From Nocardioides donggukensis (lineage in GTDB: Bacteria; Actinomycetota; Actinomycetes; Propionibacteriales; Nocardioidaceae), in contig NZ_JACYXZ010000003.1 of the NCBI RefSeq assembly GCF_014842875.1, positions 1-64,000 of the forward strand: 64,000 nt of DNA. Direction: 5' to 3'. Positions 7,215-14,768 of the stretch are shown in pieces. Position numbers and translations under genes: made by a program. The notes beneath the pieces are model-generated. The model worked only from the letters and a program-made list of their open reading frames with translations. It did no database searches and was not told the origin of the DNA. How positions within the stretch are numbered: position 1 is the first letter of the stretch; each line of letters starts with the position of its first letter.

Positions 7215-8090
7215 TCAGCGGCGCATGCCGGCCCAGCCGGCCCGGTCGTGCACCGCGATCCCGGCGTACGCCGGGTGGTCGGCCTCGACCTCGTCGACGA
7301 CGGCCAGCACCTCGGCCATGGCGCGGCGGGTGCTGCCGTGGAAGGTCTGCTTCTCCGCGACCGGGCCCGACCCCAGGTCGTTGGTCTCGACCGCGAGCCG
7401 GGCCGGTCGACCGGCGCGGGCGGCGGCGTCCAGGGCGGACTGCCCGACCGCAGTGATCGAGTCTTCGCCGGTCGCGGTGTCCCGGTAGCTCATCACGGTC
7501 ACGGCGTCGACCCGCGCGAGGATCGCCTCGTCCAGGCTGCCGCCCGGTGCCGGGACCTGGTCGAGCCAGAACGCGATGTCGACCTCGACCGGGAACCCGG
7601 TGTCGGCGACCAGCGTCTCCAGCAGCAGGAGGTGGTCGGCGACCACGCCGTCCCGGTCCGCCACCCAGCGGGGGTGCAGCCACGGCTCGACGTCGAGGTG
7701 CACACCGTCGAAGATCCCCGTCGACAACGAGGAGCGCTGCCAGGCCAGGGCGGCGGCCGGGTCGTCGATCCAGGTGGTCTCGCTGCCGAGCGCATGCAGC
7801 CTGAGCCCGGCCCGGGCGGCCCGCTTCTCCAGGTCGCGGTACCACCCCAGCGACGGCGACCCGGCCAGGTCGAACGGCGTCGAGACGAACAGGTCCTGCA
7901 CGCCCTGACCCTCGGCGAAGGACACCAGGGACCTCGCCGACGGGCGGTCCCACACCCACATCGCGCGCGGTCCGACATCGGGCCCCGGCTGGGGCCGCTT
8001 CGCGGCCGCCGGAGCGGCGCTCACGAGCAGCGCGACCACGAGCGCGACGGCGGTGATTGCCAGGCTCGGTGTGGTGCGGGGGCGCGACAT
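7215..8090 (-). CDS. Secreted TIM-barrel-like protein of unknown function
   Basis: A 291-residue protein with a signal peptide (hydrophobic about residues 10-28, ending SAAPAAA) and a mature domain with glycoside-hydrolase-like barrel features: MWVWDRPSARSLVSFAEGQG near the start, LHLDV-like strand DGVHLDVEPW in the middle (candidate acidic pair D/E), then AFWLDQVP and AVTVMSYRDT, which resemble the strand-end motifs of GH18/GH-like barrels. It probably acts outside the cell on a glycan, but no family is confidently recognised. Start ATG 8090 has both a TATCTT box 7 nt upstream and an overlapping CAGGAG. It stands alone on the minus strand upstream of tmsAB. Confidence 0.65.
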   Translation of the reverse strand: MSRPRTTPSLAITAVALVVALLVSAAPAAAKRPQPGPDVGPRAMWVWDRPSARSLVSFAEGQGVQDLFVSTPFDLAGSPSLGWYRDLEKRAARAGLRLHALGSETTWIDDPAAALAWQRSSLSTGIFDGVHLDVEPWLHPRWVADRDGVVADHLLLLETLVADTGFPVEVDIAFWLDQVPAPGGSLDEAILARVDAVTVMSYRDTATGEDSITAVGQSALDAAARAGRPARLAVETNDLGSGPVAEKQTFHGSTRRAMAEVLAVVDEVEADHPAYAGIAVHDRAGWAGMRR

Positions 8091-8097
8091 GCTCCTG

Positions 8098-8103
8098 AAG
8101 ATA
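8098..8103 (-). promoter_or_regulatory. -10 box TATCTT before the secreted barrel gene
   Basis: TATCTT lies 7 nt before ATG 8090 on the minus strand. The intervening CAGGAGC also resembles a ribosome binding site, so a leadered start is not excluded. Confidence 0.4.
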
Positions 8104-8145
8104 GACCTGCGGCGCCGAGCACGGGGCGTTTCCGAGGCAGCCGGG

Positions 8146-8454
8146 TCAGGACCGGAGCCGCACCGGCACCGGCCCGCCCGCGAGGTCGCGCACCGCGGCC
8201 GCGTCCGCCTCGGCCACCTCGGTGGCCGCGGTGTGCACCACGGCGGCCTCGACGCCCCTGGCCCCCGACGCGACGGCCATGGCCACGCACACCTGGATGG
8301 CCGAGAGCTGCAGGGACGGCAGATCGACGGTGGCAGCGGCGTACGTGCGGCCGTCGCTGTCGCGGATCGCGGCACCCTCGGTCGCCCGGGTGCGGGCGCG
8401 GGTCGCCCGGGCGAGCGTCACCAGCTTGCGGTCCTCGGCGGAGGTGTCGTCCAT
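8146..8454 (-). CDS. Degenerate cytidine-deaminase-like protein
   Basis: A 102-residue protein resembling the small deaminase-fold protein that sits between the CBS gene and era in many actinobacteria (Rv2365c position in M. tuberculosis). It keeps the N-terminal helix and strand (EDRKLVTLARATRAR, GAAIRDSDGRTYAAATVDLP) and the SLQLSAIQVCVAMAVASGA helix. It lacks the zinc-ligand signatures of active cytidine deaminases, C/H-A-E and P-C-x-x-C. Catalysis is therefore unlikely, and a structural or binding role is possible. The ATG is set by a TAGGCT box 6 nt upstream. Its place between the CBS gene and era is retained despite the insertions on both sides. Confidence 0.6.
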   Translation of the reverse strand: MDDTSAEDRKLVTLARATRARTRATEGAAIRDSDGRTYAAATVDLPSLQLSAIQVCVAMAVASGARGVEAAVVHTAATEVAEADAAAVRDLAGGPVPVRLRS

Positions 8455-8460
8455 GTGCTC

Positions 8461-8466
8461 AGCCTA
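8461..8466 (-). promoter_or_regulatory. -10 box TAGGCT, leaderless start of the deaminase-like gene
   Basis: TAGGCT on the minus strand, then 6 nt (GAGCAC), then ATG 8454. No ribosome binding site is visible. Confidence 0.55.
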
Positions 8467-8512
8467 GGATCCCGGCCGGGAGGCGCCGGCGCGGCCCCTG
8501 CCAGTGCTCATT

Positions 8513-9262
8513 TCAGTCCTCGTCGTCGCCCTGGTCGCCCGGGGCGGCCTTCGACCCGCTCCCGTCCTGGTCCTGGGCGCCCTGTCGGTCGCCCTTGCCG
8601 GAGGCCGACCGACCGCCGTCTCCCCGATCGTCGCCGCGATCGCGCCCCTGGTCGTTCTCGTCGTCCTTGGCGTCCTGGGCGTCCTGGCCCTCGTGGTCGT
8701 CCTGGTCGTCCTGGTCGCCCTGATGGCCCTGGGCGGTCCCTCGGTCCCGATCCTTGCCGCCCGGGTGCTCCTCGCCGGCGTCCCCTCCCGGGCCCGAGGT
8801 CCCGGTGGGCGGGCCAGGGGCGTCGCGGTCCGCTCCGGCGTCGGCCCCCGGCCGGTCGCGCCCGCGGCGCTCGTCGAGCACGGCGCGCTCGGGGGCCGAC
8901 CCACGGCTCTCCGGGACCGCCCCGGCATCGTCGCCGGACCCGTCCGGGGCGGGCTGCCCCGGGGCCGGTGGCTCCTCGGCCGGAGGATCCCCTCCCACGA
9001 CTCGGTGCACGAGCTCCCGGACCGGCGCGGGGAGGACGTCGGCGGCGGCCGCCCACGTGGTGCCGGCGACGCCCAGCAGGACGACCCCGGCCACCGACGC
9101 GCTCGCCTTCCGCCCCCGCCGGCCCGGCCTCTGCGGCGGCAGGCCCTCGTCGAGCAGCGCCCGGAGCTCCGGGGACGGCACCGGCGGCGGCAGCTGCCCG
9201 GGGAGGTCGCGCAGCTCGTCCAGGAACCTGGTCAGCTCCGGCCCACCCGTCGGCGTGCTCAT
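8513..9262 (-). CDS. Membrane protein with a long Asp/Gly/Gln-rich tail, candidate anti-sigma partner
   Basis: A 249-residue protein: a short N-terminal cytoplasmic segment (residues 1-50, with LTRFLDELRDLPGQLPPPVP), one membrane helix at about 53-74 (SVAGVVLLGVAGTTWAAAA), a Pro-rich linker, and a disordered C-terminal half dominated by D, G, Q and R with repeated QDD and DRGD runs. Its start overlaps the stop of the ECF sigma gene by 4 nt, the arrangement of cognate anti-sigma factors. A zinc-binding anti-sigma motif (HxxxCxxC) is not seen, so the inhibitor role is inferred from position only. The acidic tail would lie outside the cell. Confidence 0.6.
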   Translation of the reverse strand: MSTPTGGPELTRFLDELRDLPGQLPPPVPSPELRALLDEGLPPQRPGRRGRKASASVAGVVLLGVAGTTWAAAADVLPAPVRELVHRVVGGDPPAEEPPAPGQPAPDGSGDDAGAVPESRGSAPERAVLDERRGRDRPGADAGADRDAPGPPTGTSGPGGDAGEEHPGGKDRDRGTAQGHQGDQDDQDDHEGQDAQDAKDDENDQGRDRGDDRGDGGRSASGKGDRQGAQDQDGSGSKAAPGDQGDDED

Positions 9263-9816
9263 CGGACCACCTCGCCCTCGGCCAGGATCTCGCGGAGGGC
9301 GGCCAGGCCGCGTCGCTGCAGCTGCTTCACGGCACCCTCGGACTTCCCGAGGACCTCCGCGGTCGCGGCGACCGAGAGGTCGGCCAGCACACGGAGGGTG
9401 ACGACGGCGCGCTGGTCCTCGCCGAGCCGCTCGAGCACCTGACGCACGTGTCCGGCCGACCCCTCGAGGACATGGTGCTCGGCGGACGGCTCGTGCCGGT
9501 CGTCCAGCGCCGGGTCGTAGGGGCCCTGCCGCGGGCCGCGGCCGTGCCGCCTGAACTCGTCGACGAGTCGGGCGTGGGCCACGGTGAAGACCAGCTTGCG
9601 CAGGCCGGACACGCCACCCGCGATGCGGGGCACCATCGGCAGCACCTGAAGGAACACATCGCTGGTCAGTCCCTCCGGATCGGTGGCCCCCCGGGTGAGC
9701 AGGTATCCCTGGACCTGGGGCGCCAGTGAGCGGTACACGCCCTCCAGGGCCGCCTGGTCCCCGACGGCCGCGCGAGCCAGCAGCTCGTCAGTCAGGGCCT
9801 CCACGGGGTTCAGCAT
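9259..9816 (-). CDS. ECF-type RNA polymerase sigma factor
   Basis: A 185-residue group 4 sigma factor. Region 2 is recognisable at about residues 20-85 (ALEGVYRSLAPQVQGYLL, SDVFLQVLPMVPRI, FTVAHARLVDEFRRH) and region 4 at 120-175, with a helix-turn-helix in LSVAATAEVLGKSEGAVKQLQRRGLAAL. It would direct RNA polymerase to a small stress or envelope regulon. The neighbouring genes are a membrane protein overlapping its stop by 4 nt and, upstream, a highly acidic secreted protein, plausible members of that regulon. No anti-sigma factor of a classical type is present. Confidence 0.9.
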   Translation of the reverse strand: MLNPVEALTDELLARAAVGDQAALEGVYRSLAPQVQGYLLTRGATDPEGLTSDVFLQVLPMVPRIAGGVSGLRKLVFTVAHARLVDEFRRHGRGPRQGPYDPALDDRHEPSAEHHVLEGSAGHVRQVLERLGEDQRAVVTLRVLADLSVAATAEVLGKSEGAVKQLQRRGLAALREILAEGEVVR

Positions 9817-9833
9817 CGCACCTGGGAGGGGGT

Positions 9834-9867
9834 GGCGCGGGAGAGTCGGGGGAAACTCTCCCGCGCC
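9834..9867 (-). terminator. Strong hairpin after the acidic-protein gene
   Basis: A perfect 13-bp stem, ggcgcgggagagt with actctcccgcgcc, and an 8-nt loop. It lies between the stop of the acidic protein (9882) and the sigma factor start (9816), so the sigma gene probably has its own promoter. No T tract. Confidence 0.7.
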
Positions 9868-9881
9868 GGCTTGTGGGTCGG

Positions 9882-10382
9882 TCAGTCGTCGTCGCCGTCG
9901 TCGTCCCGGTCGTCTTCGTCGTCCTGGTCGTCGTCGTCTTCGTCGTCTTCGTCGTCTTCGTCGTCGTCCTCGCCCTGGTCGTCGTCGTCCTCACCCTGGT
10001 GGTCGCCGTCCTCACCCTGGTGGTCGCCGTCCTCACCCTGAGCCTCGGACTCCGCGGCTGGGACGGGCTCCTCGTCGGTGTCGGCCGGGTCGTCGACGTC
10101 CTCGACCTCGGGAACCCCCGACTCCGTCTCGTCGCCCTCGTCGCCCTCGTCGCCCTCGTCGACCTCGGACTCGTCATCGAGCTCCAGCTCCGGCGCCTCG
10201 GCCAGCTCGGCCGGCTCGAACGGCTCGGCCGGCTCGGCCTCCTGCTCCACGGCACCCGAGGGCGACTGCGCGGCCCCTGACCCGGTCAGGCCGTAGGCGG
10301 CACCGGCCCCCAGACCCGCGACCACCAGCACGGCTGCGCCGAGCCCGGCGGCCGGTGTCCGAGACATCGAGATCCGCTTCAT
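9882..10382 (-). CDS. Secreted or membrane-tethered highly acidic protein
   Basis: A 166-residue protein with a signal sequence or membrane anchor (about residues 11-32, AAGLGAAVLVVAGLGAGAAYG) and a mature part made almost only of D, E, G, Q and P. It includes a 7-residue repeat QGEDGDH (two exact and two degenerate copies, about residues 113-140) and a C-terminal run of D and E. Such chains bind divalent cations or act as charged spacers, but no family is recognised. GGAGGAG 6 nt upstream supports ATG 10382. It lies next to an ECF sigma factor and a second protein with an Asp-rich tail. Confidence 0.6.
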   Translation of the reverse strand: MKRISMSRTPAAGLGAAVLVVAGLGAGAAYGLTGSGAAQSPSGAVEQEAEPAEPFEPAELAEAPELELDDESEVDEGDEGDEGDETESGVPEVEDVDDPADTDEEPVPAAESEAQGEDGDHQGEDGDHQGEDDDDQGEDDDEDDEDDEDDDDQDDEDDRDDDGDDD

Positions 10383-10469
10383 GTGTCACTCCTCCGACTG
10401 CGTAGGTGCGGGGCCCGTGCGGGCCCTCCACCCCTGTCATCGTGGGAGGGCCCGTGGAGGTGACGCGCC

Positions 10470-11795
10470 TCAGCCGGAAATCTTGGACCGGCCCTCGGAC
10501 GACTTGGCTGGGTCGCCGACCTGGGGCTCCTGGAGGCGACTGATCAGGACGGTGCCGACCCGGTTCCGCCTCCCGGTCGGCTCCTCGGCCTCGAACCTCA
10601 GGCCGTGCGCCTCGATGACCGACCCCGGGATCGGCACCCGCCCCAGGATCTTGGCCATCAGGCCACCGACCGAGTCGACGTCCTCGGACACCTGGACGTA
10701 GCCGGGGAACAGCTCGCCGAGGTCGTCCACGGGGTAGCGGGAGGAGACCCGGGTGCTGCCGTCCGCGGTCACCTCGATCGAGATCTCGGCCTCGTCGTAC
10801 TCGTCGGTGATCTCGCCCACGATCTCCTCGAGCACGTCCTCGATCGTGACCAGCCCGGCGCTGCCGCCGTACTCGTCGACGACCACGGCGATGTGCTGGC
10901 GACGGGCCTGCATCTCGGTCAGGAGGGAGTCGACCGGCTTGCTGTCCGGCACCCAGCTCACCGGGCGCATCACCTGGTCGATGCGCTCCCCGAGCTCGGC
11001 CTCCGCGTTGTCGAAGACCCGCTTCGTCACGTCCTTGAGGTAGGCGAACCCGACCACCTCGTCGAGGTTCTCCCCGATCACGGGCAGCCGGGAGAAGCCG
11101 CTGCGCAGGAACAGCGACATGCACTGCCGCAGGTTCTTGTACCGCTCGATGAACACCACGTCGTTGCGCGGGACCATCACCTCGCGGACGGTGGTGTCCC
11201 CGAGCTCGAAGACCGAGTGGATCATCTTCCGCTCACCGGACTCGATGACGCTCGACGCCTCGGCCAGGTCCACGAGCTCGCGCAGCTCGGTCTCCGAGGA
11301 GAACGGGCCCTCGTCGAAGCCACGGCCGGGGGTCAGCGCGTTGCCGATGAGGATCAGCAGCCGGGGCAGCGGACCCAGGACCTTGGTGATCGCCTGCAGA
11401 GGAGCCGCCGACAGCAGGGCCACGCTCACCGCGTGCTGCCGACCCAGCGTCCGCGGGCCGACGCCGATGACCACGAAGGAGACGAACAGCATCGAGATGA
11501 TCGCGAGCAGCGCCATGGGCCACGGGACGGCACCGGACTCGGCGACGAAGAGCGTCACCAGCACGATCGCCGAGACCTCGCTGAACAGCCGCAGGAACAG
11601 GACCGTGTTGAGGTAGCGCGCCGGGTCGTCGAGGATCCCGAGCAACCGCTTCGAGCCGGGGCGACCCTCCGCCGCGATCTCCTCCGCCCGGGCCCGGGAG
11701 AACGACGCCAGCGCCGCCTCCGCCGCCGAGAACGACCCGGCGAGCACGACCAGCGCGGCGGCGGAGAGGATCAGGAGGGCGTCGCCGGCATTCAC
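10470..11795 (-). CDS. CNNM/CorC-type membrane protein with CBS pair
   Basis: A 441-residue protein of the hemolysin C / CorB family: an N-terminal CNNM domain with four hydrophobic segments in residues 1-150, a CBS pair at about 205-330 ([24 protein letters not shown]... [13 protein letters not shown]), and a C-terminal CorC_HlyC domain at about 345-425. The family is linked to magnesium and cobalt transport, and CBS domains usually bind adenine nucleotides. The GTG start at 11795 overlaps the ybeY stop by 4 nt (GTGA), which rejects the longer upstream frame. It belongs to the conserved phoH-ybeY-CBS operon. Confidence 0.93.
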   Translation of the reverse strand: MNAGDALLILSAAALVVLAGSFSAAEAALASFSRARAEEIAAEGRPGSKRLLGILDDPARYLNTVLFLRLFSEVSAIVLVTLFVAESGAVPWPMALLAIISMLFVSFVVIGVGPRTLGRQHAVSVALLSAAPLQAITKVLGPLPRLLILIGNALTPGRGFDEGPFSSETELRELVDLAEASSVIESGERKMIHSVFELGDTTVREVMVPRNDVVFIERYKNLRQCMSLFLRSGFSRLPVIGENLDEVVGFAYLKDVTKRVFDNAEAELGERIDQVMRPVSWVPDSKPVDSLLTEMQARRQHIAVVVDEYGGSAGLVTIEDVLEEIVGEITDEYDEAEISIEVTADGSTRVSSRYPVDDLGELFPGYVQVSEDVDSVGGLMAKILGRVPIPGSVIEAHGLRFEAEEPTGRRNRVGTVLISRLQEPQVGDPAKSSEGRSKISG

Positions 11796-12241
11796 CGGGC
11801 CCGCCACTGGGCGAGGAGCTGGTCCTGCAGGCCGAACATCTCGCGGTGCTCGTCGGGCTCGGCGTGGTCGTAGCCGAGCAGGTGCAGGATGCCGTGGACG
11901 GTGAGCAGCTCGAGCTCGGCCTCCGTGGCGTGACCGGCCGTCTCCGCCTGGGCCCGGGCCACGTCCGGGCACAGCACCAGGTCCCCGAGGACGCCCTCCT
12001 CGGGCTCGGCGTTGACCAGCCCCGGCCGCAGCTCGTCCATGGGGAACGCGAGCACGTCGGTGGGGCCGTCCTTCTCCATCCACCGGCCGTTCAGCTCGGC
12101 GATGGTCGCCTCGTCGACGGCCTTGATGCACAGCTCGGCGAGCGGGTGGACCCGCAGCCGGTCCAGCACGAAGCGGCTCAGCGCCGCCAGGGAGTTCACG
12201 TCCAGGCCGTGCCCGGACTCGTCGATCACCTCGATGGTCAC
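11792..12241 (-). CDS. ybeY: Endoribonuclease YbeY
   Basis: A 149-residue metal-dependent endoribonuclease for 16S rRNA 3' maturation and ribosome quality control. The zinc motif [11 protein letters not shown] is at residues 116-126, with its three histidines intact. Length is typical. Its start overlaps the phoH stop by 4 nt and its stop overlaps the CBS gene by 4 nt, so the three proteins are translated from one coupled message. Confidence 0.96.
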   Translation of the reverse strand: MTIEVIDESGHGLDVNSLAALSRFVLDRLRVHPLAELCIKAVDEATIAELNGRWMEKDGPTDVLAFPMDELRPGLVNAEPEEGVLGDLVLCPDVARAQAETAGHATEAELELLTVHGILHLLGYDHAEPDEHREMFGLQDQLLAQWRAR

Positions 12242-13287
12242 GGTCGGCGACCCTCGCGGCCGCGATCGCGACGCTCGTCCAGCCGGGAGTCCCGCTGGGC
12301 CTCGGCGCCCTCGCGCTGGGCGTCGAACTCGTCGTAGGCGGCCACGATCCGCCCCACCAGCCGGTGTCGTACGACGTCGTGGCTGGTCAGCCGGTTGAAC
12401 ACGACGTCCTCGACGCCGTCGAGGATGCCCTCGACGATCTTCAGCCCGGATCGCACCCCGCCCGGGAGGTCGATCTGGGTGACGTCGCCGGTGACCACGA
12501 TCTTCGAGCCGAAGCCGAGCCGGGTCAGGAACATCTTCATCTGCTCCGGCGAGGTGTTCTGCGCCTCGTCCAGGATGATGAAGGCGTCGTTGAGCGTGCG
12601 GCCGCGCATGTACGCCAGGGGGGCGACCTCGATGGTGCCCGCGGCGAGCAGCTTCGGGACCGTCTCCGGGTCGAGCATGTCGTGCAGGGCGTCGTACAGG
12701 GGCCGCATGTAGGGGTCGATCTTCTCGCCCAGCGTCCCCGGCAGGTAGCCCAGCCGCTCCCCCGACTCGACCGCCGGCCGGGTCAGGATGATCCGGGTGA
12801 CCTGCTTGGTCTGCAGTGCCTGCACGGCCTTGGCCATCGCGAGGTAGGTCTTGCCGGTGCCTGCCGGTCCGATGCCGAAGGTGATCGTGTGCTTGTCGAT
12901 CGAGTCGACGTAGCGCTTCTGGTTGAGCGTCTTGGGGCGGATCGTGCGACCCCGGTTCGAGAGGATGTTGAGGCTGAGCACGTCGGCGGGCCGCTCGGTG
13001 GTCTCGGCCCGGAGCATCCCGATCACCCGCTCGACGGTCTCGGTGCTGATGCCCTGGCCGGTGCGGATCAGCGTCACCAGCTCCTCGAGGAGCCGCTCGA
13101 CGAGCGCGATCTCGCCAGGCTCGCCCTGCAGCGTGATCTGGTTGCCGCGCACGTGTACGTCGGCTCCGAAGGCGTTCTCGATCAGGGAGAGGTGCTCGTC
13201 GCCCGGCCCGAGAAGGGCCACCATGTTGATGCTGGCCGGCACGACCACCGTGTGGCGGGTGCCCGGCGTGCTTTGGGTGTCTGTCAT
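12238..13287 (-). CDS. phoH: PhoH-family ATPase
   Basis: A 349-residue PhoH-like P-loop ATPase, a predicted RNA helicase or nuclease partner found next to ybeY in most bacteria. A small KH-like N-terminal domain (about residues 20-90) precedes the ATPase domain with Walker [16 protein letters not shown], Walker [12 protein letters not shown] and the sensor [14 protein letters not shown] 13287 is preferred over ATG 13299, because the latter overlaps a TAGCAT box (13298-13303) that would start transcription a few nt before 13287. It heads the phoH-ybeY-CBS operon. Confidence 0.93.
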   Translation of the reverse strand: MTDTQSTPGTRHTVVVPASINMVALLGPGDEHLSLIENAFGADVHVRGNQITLQGEPGEIALVERLLEELVTLIRTGQGISTETVERVIGMLRAETTERPADVLSLNILSNRGRTIRPKTLNQKRYVDSIDKHTITFGIGPAGTGKTYLAMAKAVQALQTKQVTRIILTRPAVESGERLGYLPGTLGEKIDPYMRPLYDALHDMLDPETVPKLLAAGTIEVAPLAYMRGRTLNDAFIILDEAQNTSPEQMKMFLTRLGFGSKIVVTGDVTQIDLPGGVRSGLKIVEGILDGVEDVVFNRLTSHDVVRHRLVGRIVAAYDEFDAQREGAEAQRDSRLDERRDRGREGRRP

Positions 13288-13297
13288 CTCGTCGACC

Positions 13298-13303
13298 ATG
13301 CTA
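13298..13303 (-). promoter_or_regulatory. -10 box TAGCAT for the phoH operon
   Basis: TAGCAT on the minus strand places the transcription start near 13291, a few nt ahead of ATG 13287. Confidence 0.4.
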
Positions 13304-13402
13304 CGGCGCCGGGGCGCGCTGGTCACACCGGCGCACACGCACCCCGGGCCGGGCACCGGCGCGGGACCGTAGGCTGGACGCACCACGGAGGGAGGGGCGG
13401 GC

Positions 13403-13681
13403 ATGACCGAGCACGGCCGCGAGCCCTCCGGCGACCCGGGCCACTCCGAGGTGCTCGAGCCGCACCTGGCCCACCAGCGGCTGCGGATGCCGGCCGACCA
13501 GCGGGCGCTGGGCCTGGACTCCCGGACCGAGGAGGGGGCGCTCGTCGAGTTCGCCTCCTCGCTCAACCCCGCCCGGCCGGGCCACCGGATCGTGGCGTGG
13601 GTGCTGCTGGTGGCCTTCGGGGTGCCCGCGGTGATGTCCGCGCTGCACCTGCTCGGCGAGGTGCTCCGGGCGACCCGCTGA
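13403..13681 (+). CDS. Small single-span membrane protein
   Basis: A 92-residue protein, hydrophilic for 60 residues, then one membrane helix at about 63-85 (IVAWVLLVAFGVPAVMSALHLL) and a short basic tail. It sits alone on the plus strand between phoH and the HIT gene, which run the other way. GGAGGGAGG about 8 nt upstream supports ATG 13403. No family recognised; the N-terminal LEPHLAHQRLRMPADQRALG looks conserved in style rather than random. Confidence 0.6.
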   Translation: MTEHGREPSGDPGHSEVLEPHLAHQRLRMPADQRALGLDSRTEEGALVEFASSLNPARPGHRIVAWVLLVAFGVPAVMSALHLLGEVLRATR

Positions 13682-13688
13682 GCGTCCA

Positions 13689-13717
13689 CCGCCGGGCGTG
13701 ACGGCTCAGCCCGGCGG
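13689..13717. terminator. Bidirectional hairpin between convergent genes
   Basis: A perfect 9-bp stem (ccgccgggc / gcccggcgg) with an 11-nt loop that contains the HIT stop codon. It separates the 92-aa membrane protein gene from the HIT gene. Confidence 0.55.
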
Positions 13718-14065
13718 CCAGCTCATCTCGCGCCCGCCGAGGACGTGCAGGTGGGCGTGGAAGACCGTCTGGTGCGCCGCGGCACCGGTGTTGAAGACGG
13801 TGCGGTAGCCCTCCGTGAGTCCCTCCGCGCGGGCGACCTCGTCCGCGGTCGCGAACAGGTCGACCAGGGTGCCCGGCTCCGCGTGCGCCAGGCTGGCGGC
13901 GTCCGGGTGGTGGCTGCGCGGGATGACCAGCACATGGGTGGGCGCCTGCGGCGTCACGTCACGGAAGGCGACGCTGAGGTCGCTGGCGTGGACGATCTCG
14001 GACGGGATGTCGCCCGCCACGATCTTGCAGAACAGGCAGTCGTCCGGAGCAGAGGGTGCCGTCAT
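13706..14065 (-). CDS. HIT-family nucleotide-binding hydrolase
   Basis: A 119-residue histidine triad protein (HINT/PKCI type) that hydrolyses adenosine phosphoramidates or similar nucleotides. CLFCKIVAGDIPSEIV opens the domain with two cysteines, and the triad HAHLHVLGG near residues 103-111 carries the catalytic histidine. Length is normal. ATG 14065 is chosen because a TATGCT box lies 7 nt upstream. It is commonly next to phoH in actinobacteria. Confidence 0.93.
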   Translation of the reverse strand: MTAPSAPDDCLFCKIVAGDIPSEIVHASDLSVAFRDVTPQAPTHVLVIPRSHHPDAASLAHAEPGTLVDLFATADEVARAEGLTEGYRTVFNTGAAAHQTVFHAHLHVLGGREMSWPPG

Positions 14066-14072
14066 GGCCCCG

Positions 14073-14078
14073 AGCATA
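14073..14078 (-). promoter_or_regulatory. -10 box TATGCT, leaderless HIT gene
   Basis: TATGCT on the minus strand, a 7-nt gap (CGGGGCC), then ATG 14065. Confidence 0.5.
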
Positions 14079-14234
14079 GGGCGCTCGCGGGCCCGGTCGC
14101 GGGGAGGCAACCGCCGCCGGCGGTCCCGATCGGGCGCCCCGGCGTGTAAACCCCCGGTCCGGGTCACGCGTGCAACTAGCGTGAACAGCCACACCATGTC
14201 CCGACCGGGGACCGGTCCGAGAGCGGGAGCCATC

Positions 14235-14768
14235 GTGACCACTCACGCCGGGCTCGACGCCGACGCGGCCGTCGAGGCGCTGTACGCCGCCCACTGGCGG
14301 CGGCTGGTGCGGCTCTCGGTGCTGCTGGTCCGCGACGTGGGCACCGCCGAGGAGATCGTCCAGGACGCCTTCGTCGCGATGCACGGCCGCTGGTCCCACC
14401 TCCACGACCCCGACAAGGCGCTCGCCTACCTGCGGCAGGCGGTCGTCAACCGCTCCCGGTCCGCCCTGCGGCACCGCAGGGTCGTCGACCGGCACGCCCG
14501 GCGCGAGGCCGGGCTGACGCTGCTGACCGCGCCCGACGCCACCCAGGGCGCGACCGACCACGCCCGTCGGGAGGTCGTCCTCGACGCGCTGCGGGCGCTC
14601 CCACGGCGTCAGCGCGAGGTCCTGGCCCTGCGCTACTACCTCGAGCTGAGCGAGACCGAGATCGCCGACACCCTGGGGATCAGTGCCGGCGCCGTGAAGA
14701 GCCACGCGTCCCGGGGAGCAGCCGCCCTCCGCACCCAGCTCGCCGCCCACCAGGAGGACCTGCGATGA
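14235..14768 (+). CDS. SigE-family ECF sigma factor
   Basis: A 177-residue sigma factor with region 2 in ALYAAHWRRLVRLSVLLV and TAEEIVQDAFVAMHGRW, and region 4 in LPRRQREVLALRYYLELSETEIADTLGISAGAVKSH. It matches the SigE/SigM-like ECF group common in Streptomyces and Nocardioides. GGGAGC 5-6 nt upstream supports GTG 14235; an in-frame ATG at 14196 is less likely. The stop overlaps the ATG of the next gene by 4 nt, tying the sigma factor to a membrane GerMN/Gmad2 protein. A TAGCGT sequence near 14177 may be part of its promoter. Confidence 0.9.
   Translation: MTTHAGLDADAAVEALYAAHWRRLVRLSVLLVRDVGTAEEIVQDAFVAMHGRWSHLHDPDKALAYLRQAVVNRSRSALRHRRVVDRHARREAGLTLLTAPDATQGATDHARREVVLDALRALPRRQREVLALRYYLELSETEIADTLGISAGAVKSHASRGAAALRTQLAAHQEDLR

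Noticed and set aside
8053-9729. Plus-strand frame opposite the ECF sigma locus
   Set aside because: Composition is Arg/Pro/Gly-rich without domains, and the minus strand encodes a recognisable sigma factor and membrane protein with 4-nt overlap.
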